The notes under the pieces are model-generated. The model did not search any database. It was not told where the DNA came from and worked only from the letters and a program-made list of their open reading frames with translations. The position numbers were made by a program, and so were the translations under genes. From Adiantum capillus-veneris (Eukaryota; Streptophyta; Polypodiopsida; Polypodiales; Pteridaceae), in NCBI GenBank assembly GCA_014529385.2, contig CM043959.1:58694753-58758752 (forward strand): a stretch of DNA of 64,000 nucleotides, read 5' to 3'. This document shows positions 1 to 12,649 of this stretch, piece by piece (positions within the stretch are counted from its first letter, which is position 1; each line of letters starts with the position of its first letter).

Positions 1-74
1 AGAAATTATCCTTGAGCACACGTGATATACACAGTTTATACATAGTGACCCCCCCCCCCCTCGAGGCCAGATGA

Positions 75-180
75 TGGGGCCTTTTCTAGCACCTATCAGC
101 ACTTCTTAGCACTTTCTATTCTCTTGTCAACTACTTGAAAGCATTAACTTGGCACTTTGTAGTACTTGAAGGTACGTTCA
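75..180. repeat. Short patch of degenerate CACTTTGAAG-type repeat
   Basis: The sequence is built from variants of AGCACTT, AGTACTTGAAG and GCACTTTGTAGTACTT. It looks like the edge of the same degenerate repeat that fills 16.9-17.65 kb. Nothing coding is seen here. A run of about eleven C residues lies just before it (50-60). Confidence 0.5.
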
Positions 181-487
181 AACCTCTTGGCCAACACTTT
201 ACAACACACTCAAGATAAGAATCAAGTAGAAATCAACACAAAAACATTTCTATATAAAGATGGATTCATCATAGTTGTTATGAACCGAGGTTACATACTG
301 AGAAAGTTAGCTACACAAGGAATTAGATACATAGGGAGTGAAAGCAGTTAGATATGGGAGATGTCAAGGTAGGGAGTATACTTTGGAAATTTTCCCATCC
401 TTGGCCACGTATATGTGGATCATGTAGGATTATGGTTGCAAGGGGGGTAAAATTTATGGAGAGGCAATTCCATGATGGGACCATACC

Positions 488-1110
488 TTGAGATCCACAA
501 TATCACAGTTCCATTGTGCAAGAGCCTCCTTCATGGAATCAAATGGACACTCACTAATATATTTTGCTTTGTCAGCACTCCCAGCCCATTGTAACACAAA
601 TTTAGCCACATCCTCTTTCAAGAATTGTTCCCACTACCTCTTATCCTGCTTCTCCAACTCAAGAAGAATCACATAGCAAGAAGGATCATTGTAGTACATC
701 CTATACAAGGAGTTATCTAGCACTAATGTGCTTGAATTATTGAACTTAGGAGAAAGATACCAAAAAGTTTCTAGCTTTTGAAGTACATTGGCTTTGGAGG
801 TTATGAAAAGTCCAACTACTAACATGGCAGGTGTTTTGTGAGAGCCATCCACTCAATCAATGCTTGGCCTAAATCAAGAACTTGTCAATAGTATTTTCCA
901 GATTTTGGTGAGTGTGTGAGGACCATAGGAGCACCTCTGCTACCTGACTCAGTGCAAGCAAGAAAATATATGTGTCCTATCATAGGTAGTAGGTATTGTT
1001 GTCATCTCCATCTATTTTGGCAAAGTAGAGCATTGGTACATCTAGGGGTAGCCTAGCTTTGTGCTATCATTCACGTACACAAGTACATTGTTGACGTCAA
1101 CAATGAATAC
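488..1110 (-). pseudogene. Decayed coding stretch of unknown function
   Basis: Read on the minus strand, a frame runs from about 852 down to 488 with a single TAG near 634-636. It gives about 120 residues of ordinary protein-like composition, including KLETFWYLSPKFNNSSTLVL and DKAKYISECPFDSMKEAL. Shorter coding-like pieces (VYVNDSTKLGYP, MEMTTIPTTYDRTHIFSC) lie upstream in other frames as far as about 1110, broken by stops. I do not recognise the family. The pattern fits one ancient gene or transposon ORF that has picked up nonsense and frameshift mutations. No splice sites could be assigned with confidence. Confidence 0.35.
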
Positions 1111-1239
1111 CAAGGATTTAATATTTACGTAATTAACACACTTTTTTTGTGATCACAAGGTCTTATTGACACATTTACATAATCACACTTAACATGGTCA
1201 CAAAGAAGCCGATTAAGAGAAACCTGGAAACCCACAAAA

Positions 1240-1294
1240 AGCCCGTCGAGAAAACCAAGAAGCCCGCAGGGAAAATTGAAATTCTCGACGGGCT
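1240..1294. repeat. 13-bp perfect inverted repeat (hairpin)
   Basis: AGCCCGTCGAGAA at 1240-1252 is the exact reverse complement of TTCTCGACGGGCT at 1282-1294, leaving a 29-nt loop. A TA-rich stretch (ATAATATATATAGG) follows. It may be the end of a small inverted-repeat element, but no partner or target duplication was found. Confidence 0.6.
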
Positions 1295-1353
1295 CATAAA
1301 ATAATATATATAGGGACCCTATCTGGCCCGCTGTGTGTTATTCCTTGATCCAT

Positions 1354-1357
<4 letters not shown>

Positions 1358-1447
<90 letters not shown>
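1358..1447. repeat. Compound (TG)n(GA)n microsatellite
   Basis: About 18 TG units pass directly into about 27 GA units. Shorter TG-rich stretches continue to 1580. Open frames here (Ser-Leu, Arg-Glu and Cys-Val runs) are artefacts of the dinucleotide repeat. Confidence 0.95.
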
Positions 1448-1450
<3 letters not shown>

Positions 1451-1850
1451 ACAAGTAAGTCAAGAGGAGAGAGTGAGAGAGGGGGTTGTGTGGGATCGTG
1501 CTCTACATCGCAGTGCGCGGCAATAGCGGAGTACCTGACCACACGACCCGGGTATGTGTTGTGTGTGTGTGTGTGTGTATGTGTTGTGTGGTAGCATGCC
1601 TTTTGACATTTTGTGCGGCAATCATAAGATACCTTACCACAAAATGGGAGTGTGTGTGTAAGTTGTACTAAGGAACAATGCTTACCACGGGGGCATCACC
1701 TTGGTGACGTGGGAAATATGGTGTCCTTGTGGTAAGTATTGGCTTACTTTCCGTTTACTACATCGATAACGCGCCGATTCTAGTATTCTTATGGTGAGTC
1801 AACTTCCCTTCCCCTTTCCAAAAAAAAAAACATATGGGCATCGATCGATA

Positions 1851-1997
1851 ACACGGCTATATGATGCGCGTATGCAAGCCATTATTTCTGCTTAGATTCG
1901 AGTGGCACTCGGTCGGTAACGCGGCTATATGATGCTCGTATGCAAGCCATTATTTCTGCTTAGATTCGAGTGGCACTCGGTCGGTAATGCGGCTAAT
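1851..1997. repeat. 68-bp tandem repeat, two copies plus a partial third
   Basis: CGGCTATATGATG starts at 1854 and recurs at 1922. The next CGGCTA falls at 1990, so the period is 68 bp. The two full units are nearly identical (GCGCGTATG against GCTCGTATG). GGTAACGCGG-like motifs recur nearby (about 1765 and 2135), as in subterminal regions of DNA transposons. The surrounding 1700-2350 is otherwise AT-rich with no gene seen. Confidence 0.8.
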
Positions 1998-2559
1998 TGA
2001 GTGTCATTTGTTAGAAGCCTCTGTTTTTGCATAAATGTGGCGTTCAGGTTGTTAACCGAGTTCTGTGAATGCCATATAATCTGTATGTGCATGTACAATT
2101 CATTTTTTAAAGTTTTAAGTATATGAAATACTTGGTTGGTAACGCGATCATGAAGAGTATTTCATATAAAATGTTTGATTGTTTGATATTGTTGTTTTTA
2201 AGTGTTCTTATGAAAATATGTACTAGCTAATCATATTCAAAATAATTCTTTATTCATCAATCATGATCGCTATTTTAAATGCTACATTTACATAAATTCT
2301 ATGTAAAAAAATATATACACACAAGTTGCATGTTCAATATTCATTTTTATCTTTTTAAAGAGCAAGAAGTTCTTTGCAATTTCCGAGGAATCCCAATCCT
2401 TGAGCCAGTATTTCCGAGCGGACAAGAAACCGAGCAAGCATAAGCAATGAAAAAGATTAGATCAAGATCTCAATAGTTACTCTATTGAGTATAGTGTAGC
2501 AAAGTAGCCATGTTGCATCTCAAATAGTGTCAAACAAAAGGGCCATACTCTTCCTTTAA

Positions 2560-3000
2560 TGTGGTCACACACATTAAAATAGTCTCAAACAAAAGAGACA
2601 CTCTTCCTTTAATGTGTGTTCACACCCACATTGATACACAATCATATCTTGCTTCTGTACCATCTTGCTGAGCACATTCCAAAACTCTATTTGTGCAAAC
2701 TTATTCTCCATGGTAAATTCACATGTTGCAATTGTCATAAGTTCGTGCACAAAAAGATCAAAAGATGGTAACTCAAATGCCACATGTCCATCATAATGTG
2801 TAGGTAGCTCTTGAACTTGAATAATATCCTTTGCTTTCTTGAGTGCCATGTGTACGTTGTGAAGGCATTGCATGTAGTATACCAACTACTCTAGAGGGAC
2901 CATCGGACTATTACTAGTGTGTCCTTCATTCCATGCCTTGTGTGCTTTCAATAGCAATGCGAACCTTCTAGAATTGACATTGGCCATGATTGAAAAGGAG
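2560..3000 (-). pseudogene. Possible decayed coding stretch, unknown product
   Basis: A minus-strand frame from 2885 to 2574 (about 103 residues, including ELPSFDLFVHELMTIATCEF) has protein-like composition. A short upstream piece (MANVNSRRFALLLKAHKAWN, about 2985-2925) is in register apart from one stop. No known domain is recognised. A decayed gene or transposon ORF is the simplest reading, but chance cannot be excluded. Confidence 0.25.
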
Positions 3001-3079
3001 GATTTGTTCACCACTAGCAAGTTCAATAGCCTTTATCTTCACCTGCTCTCTCATTAGAGTTCACTAGTATGGCCGGCGG

Positions 3080-3080
<1 letters not shown>

Positions 3081-3163
<83 letters not shown>
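3081..3163. repeat. (CT)n microsatellite
   Basis: An uninterrupted CT tract of 83 bp, with a shorter CT tract of about 21 bp at 3371-3391. Long Arg-Glu or Leu-Ser frames across it are not genes. Confidence 0.95.
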
Positions 3164-3167
<4 letters not shown>

Positions 3168-3391
3168 AGTGCTCAATGTCGTCATGTCCAAGCGGCCGCA
3201 AAATTGCACTATGGAGCCGTGCATGTGCATCGCAAATGGAGATGATAATGACGGGGTTGTCAATGCCAGCCTGAAGCTGATGGTCATTCGTACATGCGCG
3301 TCTCATGATGAAAGCATTGGGCACAAACACTTGCGCACACATACACCAAGAGGTAGCACACAGGTTGGAACTCTCTCTCTCTCTCTCTCTC

Positions 3392-6037
<2,646 letters not shown>

Positions 6038-6265
6038 GACCAAACCCCCATATTCTCTTCGAAACTCTCTGTTGTAAAAATCTCTCTCTTCATTTAATTA
6101 TCCTGAGCAGGACCGAGTCGCGGAGCCAGAGTTGGCCGAGCAGGGGCTGCCTATAGAGGTTGCCTAGACAGGCCGGATCTGCATAATTGAGAGGGCCGAG
6201 CCTCACATGGAAAGGTGAAAAGGGACGCCTGAAGGAGGCCGCTAGCGGTGGCGGGCTGCAGAGGA

Positions 6266-6481
<216 letters not shown>

Positions 6482-6602
6482 ATTGTTTTCTCTGCTTGAC
6501 ATTGGCGTGATGTGAGGGACTGTGAACGCGTTTTGAAGGTGCCCCCGCCCTTCGTTCCCGCATGAACTTGGGACCGCTCTTCCTTTGCACATGTCATATA
6601 TG

Positions 6603-7525
6603 ATGGCACAAAATGATTCATGGATCGAAGAGTTTGAAGATGCAGTCTGGCTTGCAGAGGATATAGCAGCCTGCATTGCAGAGCGCAACTCCGTAGCCCC
6701 CGTTGGCAGTGGGTCCCGTGCTGCTAACAATTCCCGCCTCGTTTTTTCCACAAGCTAGTAATACATTGCTCTCTCTTTGACCTCCTATGCTCACTCAGTC
6801 ATCTCTTAGTGATATTGCATGTTTGTTCTTTTGAAACTTTGTGTTGTGGTTGTCTGTGAATCCAAAATTGCCTCACTTACTAATGGATCCCTTAAAGTTG
6901 TCCATGTGCTCAATGGCATTCTGATCGTATATGATTGCTTGTTGTGTCTTGACTGCAGACGGAATATCACCATGCTTGGTACCCACCTTGACAGCCTTCA
7001 GTCCCTCTTGAGCAATCCTTCCCTCACCAAATCTTTGAATGAAAAGGACTTAAGAAAACAACAAGACAGAGTTCTGAGTCTTCATTCTAGGATGAATCAG
7101 ATGTCAAACTGCCTAAATTCCTCCCAAGCTTCTAACAGGATTAATCTATTGGGTCAGGATGGGAGAGGGGAACCTAAAGAGAACAATAGAACAATAGGCT
7201 TAGATAACTATGGAATTGCTCGGCTTCAATGACAGTCTGACAGATCATGCGGGAGCAAGATGATGACCTTTTGAATCATGAAGAGACAGTGACAAGCACA
7301 AAAAACATTGCCTTAGCTGTAAATAAAATGCTGGATTTGAACACAAAGCTTTTGGATAATTTAGATGACGACACATACAGAACAAATACACAACTGAACG
7401 CTATGCAGAGGAGGCTAGGCATACTGGGGCAGAAGACAAGCAGTGGGTGTTCAGTAATGTCCCTCATCTTGATGGTTCTTCTGATTGTGATACTAGCCCT
7501 TGTCATAATTGCGTTGATCTGATAT
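6603..7525 (+). pseudogene. SYP5-like: SYP5-type (syntaxin 51/52-like) Qc-SNARE, damaged
   Basis: Members of this family are tail-anchored Qc-SNAREs acting in fusion at the prevacuolar compartment and vacuole. Exon 1 starts at 6603 and gives MAQNDSWIEEFEDAVWLAED, which matches the family N-terminus. An intron ends at a good acceptor (GACTGCAG, 6951-6958). The next exon reads RRNITMLGTHLDSLQSLLSN. After GLDNYGIARLQ a TGA occurs at 7230-7232. The SNARE helix resumes in another frame at 7247 (MREQDDDLLNHEETVTSTKN, then IALAVNKMLDLNTKLLDNL), followed by a C-terminal membrane anchor (SVMSLILMVLLIVILALVII) and a stop near 7520. The break looks like a short duplication (TGACAGTC/TGACAG). No donor at the end of exon 1 restores the correct phase. 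The zero-layer position is Asn (7340-7342), where I recall Gln. These points together suggest a pseudogene, although an unusual spliced gene is possible. Confidence 0.8.
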
Positions 7526-7690
7526 TTGTGAGGTATGCTAGCCCTCGTCATAATTGTGCTGATCGGGTACTGTGTGAGGTGTCTTTGTGTGAGCAAAGGA
7601 TTGATGGTGAGGTTTCAGTATGTGGCCCTTTGGAATTCACAAGTTGTTGCTGACTTCTAAAGTGACTGCTGGCAAAAAAAAAAAATGGTT
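7526..7690 (+). other. Partly duplicated 3' end of the SNARE gene and A tract
   Basis: Just after the SNARE stop, a second copy of GCTAGCCCTCGTCATAATTG (about 7538) repeats the codons of the membrane anchor with small changes. A 12-13-nt A tract follows near 7674. The duplication is a local event; the A tract alone does not prove retrotransposition. Confidence 0.5.
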
Positions 7691-7978
7691 TGACAAATAA
7701 GTAATGCATGTAATCATCATGTCTCATGATTCTATCAAAGCCACCTCAACATTGACCATGGTCGGTGATTCAAAAGGAAGCTGTAACATAGCGTGTGTGT
7801 ATGCTATGGGTAATTTCTTGTTTGGAGGACCACCTTTTATCAAGGTTGAACTACTTTTTTCCTTCTGTGTAAGCAAAGATTGGTATCTGGTTTGTTAATA
7901 CTGAATACCCAGCAAGACATGAGACATCTTATTTTGTGATGTTTGTCTTGAATTAGAGTAACGGATTAGTTTTTTCTT

Positions 7979-7980
<2 letters not shown>

Positions 7981-8039
<59 letters not shown>
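7981..8039. repeat. (GA)n microsatellite
   Basis: 59 bp of uninterrupted GA. The AT-rich sequence that follows, to about 9060, shows no recognisable gene. Confidence 0.95.
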
Positions 8040-8041
<2 letters not shown>

Positions 8042-9059
8042 ATTTCATGCACCATGTGGGGTGCCTGGAATTTTCTAAAAATAAGAGGGAGAGGGAGAGT
8101 CAACGGGAATTTTTGAAATCGAAAAGGACATGATATTAAGCTGAGACACATTTTTCCCAAACACCTAGGACGATGCCTTTCTAGAAAATTCTAGGCATAT
8201 AACTCTATAAATTTTTGTTGTTATTTTTGTAAATTGATTAAAAAATTCCTATATTGGTCAATTGAGGAAAAACATGATTTTATTGTAACAAAAGAAGCCT
8301 TTCATAATTAGTTATGGTGTTTGTCAGTGATGTGTCATGTAAGAAGGGTGTCTTCGTATGAAGATCACAGCCTTGTAGAGTATAGATAGGACAAGACGAC
8401 ATGGAAAAGATGATTGGTGTATAAATGAACTAATGAGGTGCAATAAATTGCTATCAAATTGATGCGTCTAAGATGAGGAAGGATGCACATGCTCTCAAGT
8501 ATAAAAAATGACAATCAAGAACCAAAGTACTAGACATAGGAGCACTACAAATGACCTTACAAAAAGAAACTTATGATGACTTGAACATTAAGTACAGGGC
8601 TAGAGCTCTTATTATTCTATCAATCTTACTTTATGCTCAAACATGTGAAGCCCAAGTGAGCCTAAGAGAGAAGATAATATTTTCAAATATTGTGTTTATT
8701 TTTTTAAAAGTAAACTTTGATGTTTTGGAATTTAGGAGGTAGTCTATTCATCGATAACCCTTTTTGTTGTGGTGCATGAATATATAACAAATGATAAATA
8801 ATCTATTGACGATAAAATTTACTATATCGTGTCCAAACACTTGCTCGGGTTTGTCCTTGCTCGGAAAAAATCACTCGGTGCATGGTAACACTCGCAATTT
8901 CCTAGCCCAGTTTGTATACTTTCGATGTTTTAAATGAGCTAAAATAAAACTGATAATATGTACATCACGATGCATGTATCTTCTAAGAGGCTTTATTTTT
9001 GAAGCGAATTATGATAACGTGCAAAATATAAACTCAAGTATTTTATTCTATCAAAAAAA

Positions 9060-9495
9060 TATGAATTGTTTTGGGTTTTTAACATGTTCTGTTAGATCTA
9101 GACAATTTTATTAGGAGTAACTTATTTTTATTGTATTTTACACGAGTAAACATACCATTTTAAAGTCAAAATGATTATGAACTTGACCTTGCACAATTTT
9201 TTGAAGTCTTTAAGTCAGTGTATGCTTTGTTTGAGCTAGTGTGAGAGTGCACAGTGAAAAATATAAGTTAAAAATTCACAATATATTGAAATGTTTCAGA
9301 TTTTTAACATGTATCGTTTGATATGGATGAAGTTCTTATAAAATACTTGTTTGCTCTGCCCTTTACATGTGTAAACATTTCATTTTAAAGTGAAAATTGT
9401 TTCCAATGTTTATCGATATATTCGTGCACATTTCTTAAAATCTTTAAGTCATCGTTACGGTTTGTTTTAACTAGCGTGAGAGTGTCAGTGCAGTG
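9060..9495. repeat. Diverged tandem duplication, unit about 225 bp
   Basis: The segment starting TTTTTAACATGT near 9075 recurs near 9300. Both copies share, in order, TTTTAACATGT, an AGTAAACAT or TGTAAACAT block, CATTTTAAAGT, TCTTTAAGTCA and TAGYGTGAGAGTG. The copies are diverged by many substitutions. The second runs into the start of the kinase-like pseudogene. Confidence 0.65.
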
Positions 9496-9544
9496 TGCAT
9501 CCATGAATTTGTATTTGATATGTTGTTTATCGGCCAGTACTAAA

Positions 9545-11066
9545 ATGACGCCAGATCAAAAGAAAATTAGTATGCGTGCCATTCTAAAAGAATGTATTTT
9601 GGAAATATCATCATGTGCGGATGGTCGCATACAACAGATTAGGGAAAGCGACTATTTCATTAAACACCTCACTAGTGCTATATGGGAGAACATAGAGAGT
9701 AGGCTGCGAGATGAAGGCCAATATGAGTTGCTGATTCCAGCAGGGATTCAAGAATTTGATCCCCACCACAAGGTTAGGATAGTGTTGGGCAATATGAAAG
9801 TCTGTTGTTGCAGAGACTTAAAGAAAGACATCCCTCCTGCCTGCAATACGACAAAATTAGAGCTCTAGGACAAATTATGGGAGGAACAGAAGGTCAAGAT
9901 AAAGCGGGTGAAATCTCAGGTTCAAGCTTTCTTACCCAAGAGATTGAACATGGCCCAAGATGCGCAAACAGTTGTGGATGGCCGATCAAATGTCAGTGGC
10001 ACCGGCACAATCATGCGCATGGGATTGAATTCCAAGTGCACTCATCTAATTAGCATTCCCCACGAGGCCTTGGTAGAAGTACAAGGGTTGGAGCAGGATC
10101 TTTTGGTGTGTGCACATTGTACACAATCAAAGGCATCTATTTCTTTCTAGAGCACATTACATATGTGGGAAAATGCTACAAGGGAGGGAGTGAGGCAAAA
10201 TCTGAAAGCTTCTAGATAGAGCAAGAATGCAAACACTTCGCCCCTCCATTGTAAGATGCATTGGCTTTACCATCGAAGCTCCCTGGATCATAATATTTCC
10301 ATACTACAATGGGAGAACCTTGGGGGACATGATGTGCCGCTTGCCATTTGCCCTCGGAGCATTCGGACGCCATATTCACAGGCTACAACACGGCTCGAGG
10401 TCATTGCCACCAGTAAATCAGTACTTATCAGAGATAGAGACAGCATGGATCAAAGCAGTGATTGAGCAAATGTCAACAATCTATCACGCCTTAATTGATG
10501 GCATTGCAACTGCTCACTCGGCTAGTATAGTGCACAGCAACTTGCACCCTTTCAACATAATGTTGGACTTTACATGCACAAATAAACCCCATGTTGGAAT
10601 CATTGATTGGGGAATGATGCTTAGAATTCCAGCTAAGCACGTGTCATATAATTATCTCCATCCAAGCAGACAATCAGGCCTTGCAGTTTTGGAGGCACAT
10701 AAAGCAAGGAAAAGAGAGATTTCAAAGTGATCATGGATTGCTCCAAAACTATACGATCCACGGTGCACAGATGCATACACAAAATGGAGCAACATTTATG
10801 CATTAGGATATCTATTTGATATGTTGATAGATTTTTGAAGTGCAGCTAGGAAAGTTTATTTTCCAGAAGAAGTATTTTACCACCCCGACCAAGATGTTAT
10901 GAGGGACATTTAGATTAAATTAGACTGTTGGATGAAGTTATGAGAGCGGAAAAATAGAAGAAATGCATATGATGTTTTGATATTTTTCAAAGAACATTTA
11001 AAGACAGACCATAATCATGTCCAACGACCGCTTGTTGAACTTGCACCATTTTTTAACCCGGCCTAA
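9545..11066 (+). pseudogene. Protein-kinase-like gene, decayed
   Basis: An N-terminal region (MTPDQKKISMRAILKECILE, from 9545) leads, through frame changes, to a glycine-rich loop VGAGSFG at 10087-10107 and a lysine segment (YVGKCYKGG). TAG occurs near 10216. The C-lobe lies in the frame starting at 10227: PSIVRCIGFTIEAPWIIIF, then SIVHSNLHPFNIMLD in place of HRDLKPxN, and GIIDWGM in place of DFG. A TGA at about 10728 is followed by WIAPKLYDP and NIYALGYLFDML, the expected APE and helix-F positions. At least two frameshifts and several stops make it non-functional. The HRD aspartate is Asn (HSN), so even an intact ancestor of this copy may have been a pseudokinase. The plant kinase subfamily is not identified. 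Confidence 0.7.
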
Positions 11067-11446
11067 ACATTTTTGTGATATACATTTGTCTTGTTGTCCA
11101 AGGTATTTCATTTTTATTGAAGTGTATTATCTTGTTTGGGGTGGTTCACCTCATTGACTAATATCTTGTATCTCAATCGGATCAATTGTCTTGTATTCTA
11201 ATCGGATCAATTATCTTTAATCATTTCAAATTTGTCGTGTTGTCCGGGGTATTTCAATTTGTCTTGTGGTTCAATTGGTTCCGTCAGTTGTGATTTTGTT
11301 TAGTCGCATCAATTGTGATTTGATTTAGTCGGCCTACAATGTCTTATGTAAAGGACGAGACGGATCTATTTTGTGTATCTGTGAGGCTGTTGAATTGTGA
11401 GAATATATTTTTGTTATCAATGATATTGAATACTTGTCTATTTGTT
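11067..11446. other. AT-rich spacer
   Basis: A T-rich stretch with repeated phrases around GATTTAGTCG and TTGTCTTGT. It ends in a plausible acceptor (TTCATTGCAG, about 11445-11454) just before the next ORF and may be an intron. Confidence 0.4.
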
Positions 11447-11486
11447 CATTGCAGCTCTAAGTTAAAATGGCCGATGTAGAACAAGT

Positions 11487-11535
11487 TTGTGGTACCCAAT
11501 CATCATCAATGCTTGATGATGATTGGGTACCACAA
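11487..11535. repeat. 49-bp perfect palindrome
   Basis: The 23-bp arms 11487-11509 and 11513-11535 are exact reverse complements around a 3-nt centre (TGC). The core of the left arm is GGTACCCAATCATCATCAA. Confidence 0.95.
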
Positions 11536-11540
11536 CAACC

Positions 11541-11612
11541 AGCAGATGTTAATGCATCTGCTTATTGTTGATCATCTGCTTGATGATCAACAACAAGCAG
11601 ATGTTAATGCAT
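11541..11612. repeat. Second palindrome inside a short direct repeat
   Basis: TTGTTGATCATC (11565-11576, with the preceding base offset) pairs with GATGATCAACAA (11582-11593) around TGCTT. It is flanked by two copies of AGCAGATGTTAATGCAT (about 11541 and 11596). It adjoins the 49-bp palindrome. Confidence 0.85.
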
Positions 11613-12649
11613 TTCAATGCATGAAGTATCCAGCGCACGGTATGTCAGCACAGCAAGTGACGTGCACTGTTTGACAACTTTTAAAATGGGCAAATCTAAA
11701 CCACATGCAATGGAAAGAGATCAATAAAGAAGTGACCAAGGACATGATCAAAACAATTTGGCCATGTGAGGACACGAAGATAAAGAAAGGAAGGTGGAAG
11801 GTATCAAAGTGCTTCCACGAAGCGATCAAAGGAAAAGCTGAGAGGATCTACTTGGAAGTTTATGGCCATCCACTGCACAATGCAGATTGTGCGTTATATT
11901 TTGTAAAAATGTTATATGTTGAATTTGTGCAGCAGTGATAGGTAGACTTTTCTTTGAAGGAGACAATAGTTGCCACCCATGATATTAGGGAGAGTTGTGT
12001 CACTTCCACCCGAGATGAGCTTGCATTGATAGTTGAAGGTGTCGACCTACAGTTAAAGAGAGAGAAAGGTATTTACACAACACATCTGGCAAAGAAAGAT
12101 GAAGAAATAACACGGCTTTCTATAGCCACCCAAACACCCCAACCCTCAGAGGTTTGGATGGAGAAAAGTATTCACCGCCTAAAACAAGATGTTCAGAATC
12201 TGACAGAGCGAGTGAATCCTCCGCCTGTACAAGGGCCACACATCAGTCACCTTGTCCTACATTCAGATTTGGTCCCCTCGTCTACTTCTTCGTCTACTTT
12301 GGATGCATCTTCATCTTCCCAATGTTAGTTTTCTACAAGAATTTTGATGGATGGAGTGGATACTATACATTGACATATGGTCATTATTATCACTTCGTCT
12401 GTCTTATTCGTTTGATGAAAAATAGTAGCCTATGTGCAATCTGTTCACAAGGAATATTTGCTATGTTTAGCATGGAAAATGAGTATAAATTCAAGCAAGC
12501 CCGCCAAGATACCCCTACCACAATTAGAAATCTATTTGGTGACCAAGATGTTGGTTCTGAGCATAACAATTGAGATTGACAAACTATGTATAATCACGAA
12601 TATGAAGCATTCTATATGATCAAAAGACATTGATACAAGATATTTCATA

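Larger units (their letters stand above)
11468..12331 (+). pseudogene. Unknown ORF, coiled-coil-like C-terminus, interrupted by stops
   Basis: A single reading frame runs from 11489 to a stop at about 12328, broken only by TGA near 11672 and TGATAG near 11936-11941. The middle (KEVTKDMIKTIWPCEDTKIK, GRWKVSKCFHEAIKGKAER) and the charged, heptad-like C-terminal part (LALIVEGVDLQLKREKGIYT, EKSIHRLKQDVQNLTERVN) look like genuine coding sequence. The tail is Ser-rich (SSTSSSTLDASSSSQC). An ATG at 11468 in another frame gives a short acidic peptide across the palindromes described separately. I do not recognise the family. Confidence 0.45.
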
